Positions 44,229 to 51,403 of a stretch of 64,000 nt of DNA are shown here, piece after piece; position 1 is the first letter of the stretch; each line of letters starts with the position of its first letter. Made by a program: the position numbers and the translations under genes. The notes under the pieces are model-generated. The model saw only the letters and a list, made by a program, of their open reading frames with translations, was not told the DNA's origin and made no database searches. Source of the stretch: Pseudodesulfovibrio portus (GTDB lineage: Bacteria > Desulfobacterota > Desulfovibrionia > Desulfovibrionales > Desulfovibrionaceae); contig NZ_AP026708.1 of NCBI RefSeq assembly GCF_026000375.1, forward strand, positions 808,501-872,500, read 5' to 3'.

Positions 44229-44816
44229 ATGACTTTCATTGTTTGGGCGGCACTCGCCTATGTCCTCGGCTCCATCCCCTTCGGGCTGGTCATCGCCAAA
44301 TCCCTGTGCAACATCGACCCGCGCCTTGACGGCTCCAAAAACACCGGAGCCACCAACGTGGCCCGGCTGTGCGGGTTCAAGTACGGCGTGGCAACCCTGG
44401 TGTTCGACGTGCTCAAGGGATTGCTGCCCGTGGCCTTCGCCGCCTCCTGGATAGATTCCGAAATGGCTCTCAGCCTGGTCGGCCTGGCCGCCATCCTCGG
44501 CCACGTCTTCTCCTGCTTCATGCAATTCAAGGGCGGCAAGGCCGTGGCCACCACCGTGGGCGTGTTCCTGGCGCTGTCCCCTTGGGGCGGCATCCTGGCA
44601 GCGGTCCTGTGCCTGCTCATGGTCTGGCTCACCGGCCACGTGTCCATGGGCTCCCTGACCTTTGCCCTGGCCCTGCCCGTGTGCATGGCCCTGACCGGCC
44701 ACTTCGCCGTGGTGCCCATGGCCCTGGTGGTCATGGTCATCCTGTTCTGGCGGCACAAGGAAAACATCCGTCGGCTGGCGCGGGGTGAAGAGAACCCCTG
44801 GCTCAAGAAGGAGTAG
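44229..44816 (+). CDS. plsY: Glycerol-3-phosphate acyltransferase PlsY
   Basis: A 195-residue membrane enzyme moving acyl from acyl-phosphate to glycerol-3-phosphate. All three PlsY motifs are present: YVLGSIPFGLVIA, GSKNTGATNVAR and HVFSCFMQFKGGKAVATT, with five hydrophobic segments. Length is normal. AGGAGAACAGAGA precedes the ATG. The CDF transporter gene starts 4 bases after its stop, so the two form an operon. Confidence 0.95.
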   Translation: MTFIVWAALAYVLGSIPFGLVIAKSLCNIDPRLDGSKNTGATNVARLCGFKYGVATLVFDVLKGLLPVAFAASWIDSEMALSLVGLAAILGHVFSCFMQFKGGKAVATTVGVFLALSPWGGILAAVLCLLMVWLTGHVSMGSLTFALALPVCMALTGHFAVVPMALVVMVILFWRHKENIRRLARGEENPWLKKE

Positions 44817-44820
44817 TCAC

Positions 44821-45795
44821 ATGATCGGCGATTCACCCAAGCGGTACGCCGTTTACTCCATACTGGCCTCGATCCTGACCCTGGTCCTCAAGTTCGGAGC
44901 CTGGGGGCTGACCGATTCCGTGGGGCTGCTCTCCGACGCCACCGAATCCCTGGTCAACCTGACCGCCGCCGTGCTGGCCCTGACCGCCATCACCGTGGCC
45001 CTGCGCCCGGCGGACAACGACCACGCATACGGCCACGGCAAGGCCGAATACTTTTCCAGCGGCATCGAGGGCGTGCTCATCATCGTGGCCGCCTTCGGCA
45101 TCGGCTATGCCGCCATCGGCCGCTTCCTGTCGCCCCAGCCCCTCTCCAATCTCGGCCTGGGGCTGGCCCTGGCACTGGTTTCCTCGGTCATCAATTTCGT
45201 CACGGCCCGGGTCATGCTCCGGGCGGCCAAGCGGTTCGATTCCATCACCCTCGAGGCGGACGCGCACCACCTGCTCACCGACGTCTGGACCTCCGTCGGC
45301 ATGGTGGCGGGGCTGGCCGTCATCATGGTCGCCCCGGAGTGGAAGGTCCTGGACCCGATCATCGCTCTGATCATGGCCGTGAACATCGTGTTCACCGGCG
45401 TGGGCCTCCTGAAACGGTCCGTGAGCGGCCTCATGGACGACGCCCTGCCGGAACGGGAACTCCAGGTCATCGCCAAGTCCATCCAGAGCTATTGCGGCAA
45501 CACCTGCACCTACCACGGCCTACGAACCCGCAAGTCCGGCCCCAAGCGCTTCATCGACTTTCACCTGCTCGTGCCCGGCGACATGACGGTCACGGATTCC
45601 CATGACCTGTGCGAGCTGATCGAGGAATTGATCCAGCTCAAGCTCGACAAGGCCGAAGTGACCATCCATGTGGAGCCCATCGAATCGGCGATCTCCTACG
45701 ACGGCATGACCGTGGGCGGTGCATGCGCGGCCAGCATGGGCGGGGAATGCCCCTCGTCCGCCCCTCCCCCTCCCGAAGACGACCCGGGCGAATAA
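44821..45795 (+). CDS. Cation diffusion facilitator family transporter
   Basis: A 324-residue CDF (FieF/ZitB-like) metal-proton antiporter. Six membrane segments include DSVGLLSDATESLVN (HxxxD/DxxxD site on helix 2), and DAHHLLTDVWTS (helix 5). The loop DNDHAYGHGKAEYFSS is typical of iron/zinc CDFs, and a cytoplasmic domain with KRFIDFHLLVPG and VTIHVEP follows. The tail has two Cys in GGACAASMGGEC, which may tune metal binding. It should export Zn, Fe, Co or Mn. AAGGAG lies 7 bases before the ATG; it is coupled to plsY. Confidence 0.9.
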   Translation: MIGDSPKRYAVYSILASILTLVLKFGAWGLTDSVGLLSDATESLVNLTAAVLALTAITVALRPADNDHAYGHGKAEYFSSGIEGVLIIVAAFGIGYAAIGRFLSPQPLSNLGLGLALALVSSVINFVTARVMLRAAKRFDSITLEADAHHLLTDVWTSVGMVAGLAVIMVAPEWKVLDPIIALIMAVNIVFTGVGLLKRSVSGLMDDALPERELQVIAKSIQSYCGNTCTYHGLRTRKSGPKRFIDFHLLVPGDMTVTDSHDLCELIEELIQLKLDKAEVTIHVEPIESAISYDGMTVGGACAASMGGECPSSAPPPPEDDPGE

Positions 45796-45886
45796 GCTCG
45801 CCCTTTCCTTTTTCTTCTGCCCATGGGCAACCAGCCCATCCTGATCACACACCTGCACCGGCCCCGGGCCGGGATGGAGGTAACCA

Positions 45887-46465
45887 ATGGATACTATATT
45901 GCAAATATGGGGCGGGGCTTCATACCTGCTCAACAAGATATGCTTTTCCCGAGCCGAACGGAGCGCGAGCCGCGGCATGAACCGCACCTGGCGGTTGTGG
46001 TCCTGGGGAATCTACCTGGCGGGGCTGCCCGCCTGGGTCATCATATTCGTCTCGGAACACAACTGGATCGCGGCCACCGTGGAATCGGGCGGAGCCCCGG
46101 CCATGGCCATCGGGTTCATCATCGCCCTGCGCGGACACGGCAACGAGCCCGCATGGCTGGACTACCTGGCCCGCTTCTCGGTGGTCTTCGGGCTGGCCGC
46201 GAGCCTGTATGAATTCGGGGGAATCACGACCCTCAACCAGGTCTTCGAGCTTGCCATAGCCGCCGGATTCCTGATGGGAACCTACCTCACGGCCAAGGAC
46301 TCCGTTCAGGGGTACTTCTGGCTCATGCTCGGCAACGTCAGCTGCGCGGCCCTGATGGGCATCCAGGGATACTGGATACTCTCGGCCCAGCAGATGGTGT
46401 CGCTCATCTTCGTCATCGACGCCTGCCGCTCCCGCCGGCGGAGAGCGGGCGGGACAAGGCAATAA
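45887..46465 (+). CDS. Hypothetical integral membrane protein (192 aa)
   Basis: About five or six hydrophobic segments after a short amphipathic start (ILQIWGGASYLLNKICFSR). A basic tail (CRSRRRRAGGTRQ) suggests a cytoplasmic C-terminus. Conserved-looking charged residues are few. I do not recognise a family; the helix layout is somewhat like small PnuC- or YgjV-type proteins, but no motif supports that. GGAGGTAACC precedes the ATG. It is 91 bases after the CDF gene on the same strand and may share its transcript. Confidence 0.65.
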   Translation: MDTILQIWGGASYLLNKICFSRAERSASRGMNRTWRLWSWGIYLAGLPAWVIIFVSEHNWIAATVESGGAPAMAIGFIIALRGHGNEPAWLDYLARFSVVFGLAASLYEFGGITTLNQVFELAIAAGFLMGTYLTAKDSVQGYFWLMLGNVSCAALMGIQGYWILSAQQMVSLIFVIDACRSRRRRAGGTRQ

Positions 46466-46470
46466 CCCCG

Positions 46471-46507
46471 GCAGGGGGTCGGGCCGACGGTCAGGCCCCC
46501 TGCTTTT
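46471..46507 (+). terminator. Terminator after the hypothetical membrane protein gene
   Basis: GCAGGGGG and CCCCCTGC form an 8-bp stem with a 17-nt loop, followed by TTTT on plus. It overlaps the 3' end of convergent hflX. Confidence 0.6.
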
Positions 46508-48131
46508 CCCAGGGAATCTTCTTGAGGATCGCCTCCACCACGGGTTCCAGGGTGGGCCGCTTCACGGCCACCGCAGGGATGCCTTCCGGATACACGTTGC
46601 GCATCCTCTCACGGCCTTCGGCGTCGAGCTTGTCCCACTTGTTGAGCACCAGGATGGACGGAATCTCTTCCAGGTCCATCTCGGCCAGGATGGTGCGCAC
46701 CGCGTCCACCTGATCCTCCACTTCGGGGTGGGAGGCATCGCAGACCAGGACCAGCAGGTCGGCGGACTCCAGTTCCTCCAGCGTGGCCCGGAAGGCCTCC
46801 TTCAGGTCCGGCGGCAACCGGCGGATGAAGCCCACGGTGTCGGTCAGCACCACCTCCCGTTCCTGGGGGAAGCGGATGCGGCGGCTGGTGGGGTCGAGGG
46901 TGGCGAAGAGCTTGTCCTCGGCGATGACCTCGGATTGGGTCAGGGTGTTGAGCAGCGTGGACTTGCCCGCGTTGGTGTAGCCCACCAGCGAAACGATGGG
47001 CAGCCCGGCCTTGGCCCTCCGCTCGCGGGTCTGTGTACGCCGCTTGCGCACGTCCGCAAGTTCCTTCTTGAGCCTCGTCAGCCGGTCGTTGGCCCGGCGG
47101 CGGTCGATCTCCAGCTTGGTCTCGCCGGGACCGCGCCCGCCTATGCCGCCCATGAGCCGGGACATGGCCCTGTTCTTCCCCACCAGGCGCGGCAGGGTGT
47201 ACTTAAGCTGGGCCATCTCCACCTGGAGCTTGCCCGACCGGCTGGTGGCGTGCTGGGCGAAAATATCGAGGATGAGCTGGGTGCGGTCCAGGATCTTGCG
47301 CTCCGTGACCCGGGCCAGGTTACGGATCTGGGTGGGGGACAGCTCCTGGTCGAAGATGATGACCGAGGCGTTGGCCTGGAGCGCGCGGACTTCCAGTTCG
47401 GCCAGCTTGCCCTTGCCCATGATGAACTTGGGATTGTGCTTGCGCACCCGCTGGATCATGGTCCCGGCGGCCGTCAGCCCGGCGGTGTCGGCCAGTTCCG
47501 CCAACTCCTCCAGGGAAAGCTCCTGCACCGGGCGCGGCGTCTTGTCCACGCTGACCAGGAGCACCCGGTTCTCGTCGGAATCGATGCCCTGACCGTCCAT
47601 CTGGCGGCGGAACTCGTCCTCCAGGGCGTCCACGACACCCCCCAGGTCGAGGTCGAACCGGTCCCAGCGCACGGGTTCGAGCACTTCGTAGCTCTTCTCG
47701 TCCGGGTTGGGCGGCAGCAGGTGCGCGCCCTGGACCGTCTCAGGGAACCCGTCGCGCACGTTCAGGGCTGCCACGGAATCCAGGCGCAGGAAGACCATGT
47801 CCATGAGGTCTTCCTGGGAAAGCGACTCGTCGGAAAGATGGGTGTGGACCAGGCGCAAGCCGCGCAGACGGCCCGTGGCCATGCGGGAACGCGGCAGCTC
47901 GGGGATGTAGATGGACCGGTTGTCGCCCACCAGCACCATGGCCACCTTGCCCTGGCGGTCGATGAGCAACCCGAGCTGGCGGCCCGTGTCCGTGGACAGC
48001 TCGGCCAGCTCACGCGCCTGCTCGGTGGTGTAGCATGCATCCGTGGGATACTGCCGCTGGTACAACCGCGACAGCCGCTTCACCTGGCTGGGTTTCAACC
48101 CCTGAAGGTTCCCCTTCGGTTTCTGGGCGAT
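46491..48131 (-). CDS. hflX: Ribosome-associated GTPase HflX, apparently with an AUC start
   Basis: About 546 residues. The HflX N-domain, the glycine-rich linker GGIGGRGPGETKLE and the GTPase motifs GYTNAGKST (G1), DPTSRRI (G2), DTVGFI (G3) and NKWD (G4) are all present. HflX splits or rescues stalled ribosomes. The conserved N-terminal segment GNLQGLKPSQ begins upstream of the first TTG in frame (which would give 535 residues), and an in-frame TAA lies just beyond. Between them no ATG, GTG, TTG or CTG exists; the best placed codon is an ATC 7 bases after AAAGGAG, so this start is used. Confidence 0.85.
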   Translation of the reverse strand: MAQKPKGNLQGLKPSQVKRLSRLYQRQYPTDACYTTEQARELAELSTDTGRQLGLLIDRQGKVAMVLVGDNRSIYIPELPRSRMATGRLRGLRLVHTHLSDESLSQEDLMDMVFLRLDSVAALNVRDGFPETVQGAHLLPPNPDEKSYEVLEPVRWDRFDLDLGGVVDALEDEFRRQMDGQGIDSDENRVLLVSVDKTPRPVQELSLEELAELADTAGLTAAGTMIQRVRKHNPKFIMGKGKLAELEVRALQANASVIIFDQELSPTQIRNLARVTERKILDRTQLILDIFAQHATSRSGKLQVEMAQLKYTLPRLVGKNRAMSRLMGGIGGRGPGETKLEIDRRRANDRLTRLKKELADVRKRRTQTRERRAKAGLPIVSLVGYTNAGKSTLLNTLTQSEVIAEDKLFATLDPTSRRIRFPQEREVVLTDTVGFIRRLPPDLKEAFRATLEELESADLLVLVCDASHPEVEDQVDAVRTILAEMDLEEIPSILVLNKWDKLDAEGRERMRNVYPEGIPAVAVKRPTLEPVVEAILKKIPWEKQGA

Positions 48132-48151
48132 GACGATTCTCCTTTAGCAAT

Positions 48152-48190
48152 AAAGAAAGGCAAGTACTACCGCGTCAGCACTTGCCTTTC
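48152..48190 (-). terminator. Terminator of the IMP cyclohydrolase gene, upstream of hflX
   Basis: GAAAGGCAAGT and its complement form an 11-bp stem with a 14-nt loop; TTTATT follows on minus. It separates the IMP cyclohydrolase transcript from hflX, whose start is only about 20 bases away, so hflX translation may depend on readthrough. Confidence 0.7.
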
Positions 48191-48290
48191 AAATGATTTT
48201 TCCAACCCTACGCCGGGCTGCCTCTTTAGCGCGGAAGCGAAGCGGCCGCGCCTCTTCCACCCCCGAGCCGTGAGACTTTCGAAAACGAGG

Positions 48291-48887
48291 CTATGCTTCG
48301 TTTTCGGACAGATATTTGGTGATCATGGCGTCGTATTCACTCGTCAACCTGAAGGTGAGCGTTGCCATTTCCTTGCGGAATTCGAGCGAGATGCCGCCCT
48401 TTTCCTCGATCTCCTTGCGCACGACCTCGTAATACTTCGGGTCGGGCACCACGCAGATGGAGTGGAAATTCTTGGCCGTGGCACGCAGCATGGTCGGTCC
48501 GCCGATGTCGATCTGCTCCACTGCGGCCTTGAGGTCCAGCCCCTTGGCCACGGCGTCGGCGAAATTGTACAGGTTCACGCAGACCAGATCAAAGGGCTCG
48601 ATGCCGAAATCGCGCAGGGTCTCCATATGGGCCTCATCGTCCTTGTCAGCAAGGATGCCGCCGTGGATGTTCGGATGCAGGGTCTTGACCCGGCCACCGA
48701 GGATTTCAGGGAAATCCGTGATGTCGGACACCGATGTGACGGGCAGTCCCGACTCGGCGAGCATCTTCTTAGTGCCGCCGGTGGACACCAGTTCACAGCC
48801 GTTGTCGACCAGGAATTTCCCGAACTCGGCAAGACCGGATTTATCGGTAACGGAAAGAATCGCTTTTCTGACAGGCAAAAGGTCCAT
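48291..48887 (-). CDS. Stand-alone IMP cyclohydrolase (N-terminal half of PurH)
   Basis: A 198-residue protein covering only the MGS-like domain of PurH: KAILSVTDKSGLAEFG, ELVSTGGTKKML, GGRVKTLHPNIHGGIL, VCVNLYNF and EQIDIGGPTMLRATAKN, all standard cyclohydrolase motifs. It should close FAICAR to IMP, the last step of IMP synthesis. The formyltransferase half is a separate gene about 7 kb away on the other strand. The ATG has GAGGTGGTGT upstream. It stops where the usual PurH linker would begin, so it is a domain-size gene and not a truncation. Confidence 0.9.
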   Translation of the reverse strand: MDLLPVRKAILSVTDKSGLAEFGKFLVDNGCELVSTGGTKKMLAESGLPVTSVSDITDFPEILGGRVKTLHPNIHGGILADKDDEAHMETLRDFGIEPFDLVCVNLYNFADAVAKGLDLKAAVEQIDIGGPTMLRATAKNFHSICVVPDPKYYEVVRKEIEEKGGISLEFRKEMATLTFRLTSEYDAMITKYLSENEA

Positions 48888-49086
48888 ACACCACCTCACT
48901 TGATGTTTTGGAGGTGGTGCCAGATTTGGGCCGGGAAGGCAAGTCGGGAAGAGGGATCAGAGGGGGGCCGGGAGCAGGCGGACGCACGACGCCAAAAAAG
49001 ATCAGGCCCGACGCGAAGTGCTTCCTCGCGCGGGATTGAACCGTGTGTTCCATGGCCTGGATTTCCGGCGGCCTTCACTCAAAGGC

Positions 49087-49130
49087 TGGTTTCCCGCCCC
49101 GTCACCTGACGGATCAGGGACGGGAAACCA
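49087..49130. terminator. Inverted repeat after the TPR gene, possible terminator
   Basis: TGGTTTCCCG and its complement form a 10-bp stem with an inner CCTGA/TCAGG hairpin. It lies 21 bases after the TPR stop. No T-tract follows on minus, so intrinsic termination is uncertain. The remaining 200 bases towards the IMP cyclohydrolase gene show nothing recognisable. Confidence 0.4.
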
Positions 49131-49150
49131 ACGGGGAGGGGAGACCAACG

Positions 49151-49714
49151 TTAGGACTGGATCTGGGCGAGCATTTCCTTGGCGGCTTCATGCTCGGGGT
49201 CGGCTTCGAGAATCTTCTCAAGCTCGACGCGGGCCGCTTCATTGTCGCCTGCGCAGACGTGGCAACCCGCGAGCGAGTAGCGCACCTCATGCTTGCCGGG
49301 ATTCACTTCCAGCGCCGATACGAGGCTGGGAATGATCTCGATCACGCGATCCAGTTCATGGCCGAGCCTGATGATGCTGAACAGGGCGACCATATTCTCC
49401 GGATTCATCCGGGCGGCTTCCATGAACAGGGGGAAAGCCCCTTCCTTGTCGCCGTTTTCCATCTTGATGAGTCCGATGCCGGAAAGACTTTTGTCGGTGG
49501 GCTCGATATTGTGAGCCTTTTCGTACATGGCCATGGCGTTTTCCAGGTCGCCGCGCTGAATGGCGACCGTGGCCAGGCCGATATACGGATCAGGGTGGAT
49601 GCCATTGGAGCTGACGGCCTTCTTGTAGTATTCTTCGGCCTTGTCCAGCTCACCCATGAACAGGTAGCATTCACCAAGTTCCTTGTTGATTTCATAATCC
49701 AGATGACCACTCAT
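49151..49714 (-). CDS. TPR-repeat protein under a sigma-54 promoter
   Basis: A 187-residue soluble protein made almost entirely of tetratricopeptide repeats, about five: [60 protein letters not shown] and others. TPRs mediate protein contacts. GGAGGGG precedes this ATG; in-frame ATGs further out lie in the leader and lack good sites. It stands alone, divergent from the flagellar operon, and a perfect sigma-54 element lies about 80 bases upstream. A flagellar, chemotaxis or other sigma-54-regulon role is suggested only by this context. Confidence 0.85.
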   Translation of the reverse strand: MSGHLDYEINKELGECYLFMGELDKAEEYYKKAVSSNGIHPDPYIGLATVAIQRGDLENAMAMYEKAHNIEPTDKSLSGIGLIKMENGDKEGAFPLFMEAARMNPENMVALFSIIRLGHELDRVIEIIPSLVSALEVNPGKHEVRYSLAGCHVCAGDNEAARVELEKILEADPEHEAAKEMLAQIQS

Positions 49715-49792
49715 GGTATTCCCCTCCATGTCTCCTTTGCCCGCAGGCCGGGCAGAAAATAAATCCTGGCCACACTTGGCCGACATGGATTC

Positions 49793-49808
49793 AGCAACGA
49801 ACGTGCCA
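49793..49808 (-). promoter_or_regulatory. Sigma-54 promoter of the TPR gene
   Basis: On minus the sequence TGGCACGTTCGTTGCT matches the sigma-54 consensus TGGCACG-N4-TTGCT at every defined base. The GG and GC are 12 bases apart. Transcription would start about 68 bases before the TPR ATG. Confidence 0.88.
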
Positions 49809-50057
49809 AACCCCCTACCCCCTTGCTTCTTCCACTCCGCAAGAAAGACTTAATAAACTGGAATAAAAGACTTTATCTGAAAAATTAAGGCAAGCGCCCC
49901 ACCTTCCCCGTTCCACTTAAGCCCCACAAGGGGAATATTCTGCCCCCTCGTTTCATTCCATATGAAAGCGATCCGGTCCGCGCCCGGAAAACGACGCTCC
50001 GAAGCGTCCCGAAGACCTCATTGATAATTATTCAATTTAATCGACGTGTTATATGTT

Positions 50058-50073
50058 TGGAACGGGAGTTGCT
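50058..50073 (+). promoter_or_regulatory. Sigma-54 promoter of the flgBC-fliEFGHI operon
   Basis: TGGAACGGGAGTTGCT differs from the consensus TGGCACG-N4-TTGCT by one base. The GG and GC spacing is right. Transcription would start about 66 bases before flgB. Sigma-54 control of middle flagellar genes is well known in related bacteria. Confidence 0.85.
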
Positions 50074-50149
50074 AACTCCTTTGCGGGCCTGGAGGAAAAA
50101 ACTGCCAGCCAAGTAGCCGGAACACCCAGGAATGCAGGAGGAACAAGGT

Positions 50150-50560
50150 ATGCGAGGGCTTTTCGAACGACACATTCAATTGACGGGCAAGGTCATGGAC
50201 CTGCGTCTTCAACGTCAAAATATCGTCGGGGGAAACATCGCCAACGTCAACACGCCGGGATACAAGGCGCGCAGGCTCGAATTCGAGGAAAAGCTGCAAA
50301 GCGCCCTGAATCAGGACGACCTCGGCAAGATGACCCGCACCTCCGAAGCGCACCTGCCCGCCACGTTCTCCCCGGACGGATTCAAGGGTGAAGGCTTCTC
50401 GGAGTTCAAAGGCCGCGAGGTCATCGGCAAGGACTCGGTGAACCTGGACAAGGAAATGACAGAGAATGCCAAGAACACCATGATGTACAACGCGCTCGCC
50501 ATGGTCATCAAAAAGAATTTCCAGGGCATGCAGAAAGTCGTGCAGGAAGGAGCCAAGTAA
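50150..50560 (+). CDS. flgB: Flagellar basal-body rod protein FlgB
   Basis: A 136-residue proximal rod subunit. The N-terminal flagellar rod motif is RQNIVGGNIANVNTPGYKA (ANvdTPGYK type), the C-terminal helix is MYNALAMVIKKNFQGMQKV. It is exported by the flagellar type III system without a cleaved signal. An ATG 18 bases upstream is possible; this one is 8 bases after AGGAGG and gives the expected N-terminus. It is the first gene of the operon, directly followed by flgC. Confidence 0.93.
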   Translation: MRGLFERHIQLTGKVMDLRLQRQNIVGGNIANVNTPGYKARRLEFEEKLQSALNQDDLGKMTRTSEAHLPATFSPDGFKGEGFSEFKGREVIGKDSVNLDKEMTENAKNTMMYNALAMVIKKNFQGMQKVVQEGAK

Positions 50561-51001
50561 ATGGATTTCATGACAGCAATGGACATCAGTTCATCCGGGC
50601 TCAGAGCCCAGCGGGCGAACCTGAATGTCATATCGATGAACATGGCGAACATCCGGACCACCAAGACCGTGGACGGCGGCCCCTATCAGCGCAAGTCCGT
50701 GTCTTTCGAATCCACGCCGGTCTACTCCCCCTTCGACAAGGAGATGCACGACCATCTCAACCGGGAACTGCACGGCGTCAAGGTGCTGGGCGTCACCGCC
50801 GACCAGCGGCCGTTCAAGCAGGTCTACGAGCCGCATCACCCGGACGCCAACGAGCAGGGATACGTCACCTACCCCGACATCAACGTGGTCGAGGAAATGA
50901 CCAACATGATGCAGGCCATGCGCGGCTACGAGGCCAACGTGCAGACCATCCAGGCCGCAAAGCGAATGTTCCAGAAAGCCCTCCTGATAGGCATGGGCTA
51001 G
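50561..51001 (+). CDS. flgC: Flagellar basal-body rod protein FlgC
   Basis: A 146-residue proximal rod subunit. FMTAMDISSSGLRAQRANLNV, followed by ISMNMANIRTT, is the rod-protein N-terminus; NVVEEMTNMMQAMRGYEANVQ, followed by TIQAAKRMF, is the conserved C-terminal helix. The ATG follows the flgB stop with no gap and has GGAGCCAAGTAA upstream, so the two are coupled. Confidence 0.96.
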   Translation: MDFMTAMDISSSGLRAQRANLNVISMNMANIRTTKTVDGGPYQRKSVSFESTPVYSPFDKEMHDHLNRELHGVKVLGVTADQRPFKQVYEPHHPDANEQGYVTYPDINVVEEMTNMMQAMRGYEANVQTIQAAKRMFQKALLIGMG

Positions 51002-51017
51002 AAAAGGAGTAATGAAG

Positions 51018-51347
51018 ATGGTTGTCAAAAGTATTGCGATCAATGCGTACCAGGACGCCATGCAGACGCGTGGCCGCGAGATCAGGGACACCGTCGCCGA
51101 CCGGCTGAGAAAGCCCCAGGAATCCGCCGGAGGATTCGGCGACACCCTGAAGGATTCGCTCAAGAGCGTCAACGACATGCAGACGGAGAAAAGAGTCCTG
51201 ATCGAGGAGTTCGCCAGCGGCAAGACCCAGAACGTGCACGAGTTGATGATCTCCATGCAGAAGGCCGGCATGGCCATGCAGATGACCGGGGCCGTGCGCA
51301 GCAAGATCATGCAGTCGTACAAAGAAATCATGCAGATGTCCTTCTAG
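51018..51347 (+). CDS. fliE: Flagellar hook-basal body complex protein FliE
   Basis: A 109-residue junction protein between the MS ring and rod. The typical C-terminal half is present: DSLKSVNDMQTEK, FASGKTQNVHELMISMQKA and VRSKIMQSYKEIMQM. Two ATGs lie 6 bases apart; the second is 8 bases after AAGGAG, the first only 2, so the second is preferred. It lies 16 bases after flgC. Confidence 0.95.
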   Translation: MVVKSIAINAYQDAMQTRGREIRDTVADRLRKPQESAGGFGDTLKDSLKSVNDMQTEKRVLIEEFASGKTQNVHELMISMQKAGMAMQMTGAVRSKIMQSYKEIMQMSF

Positions 51348-51403
51348 GACGCGCAGCATCCATACGATAACAAGCCAAACGCACTCGTCGCGGGAGAGAA
51401 GAC

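Larger units (their letters stand above)
49715..50149. other. Divergent regulatory region, TPR gene / flagellar operon
   Basis: About 435 bases holding one sigma-54 element in each direction (listed separately). The middle is AT-rich (TTGATAATTATTCAATTTAA and nearby), suitable for bending or IHF. I see no gene or RNA in it. Confidence 0.7.

Noticed and set aside
48896-49078. Short frames between the IMP cyclohydrolase and TPR genes
   Set aside because: No ribosome-binding site, odd composition, no recognisable domain.
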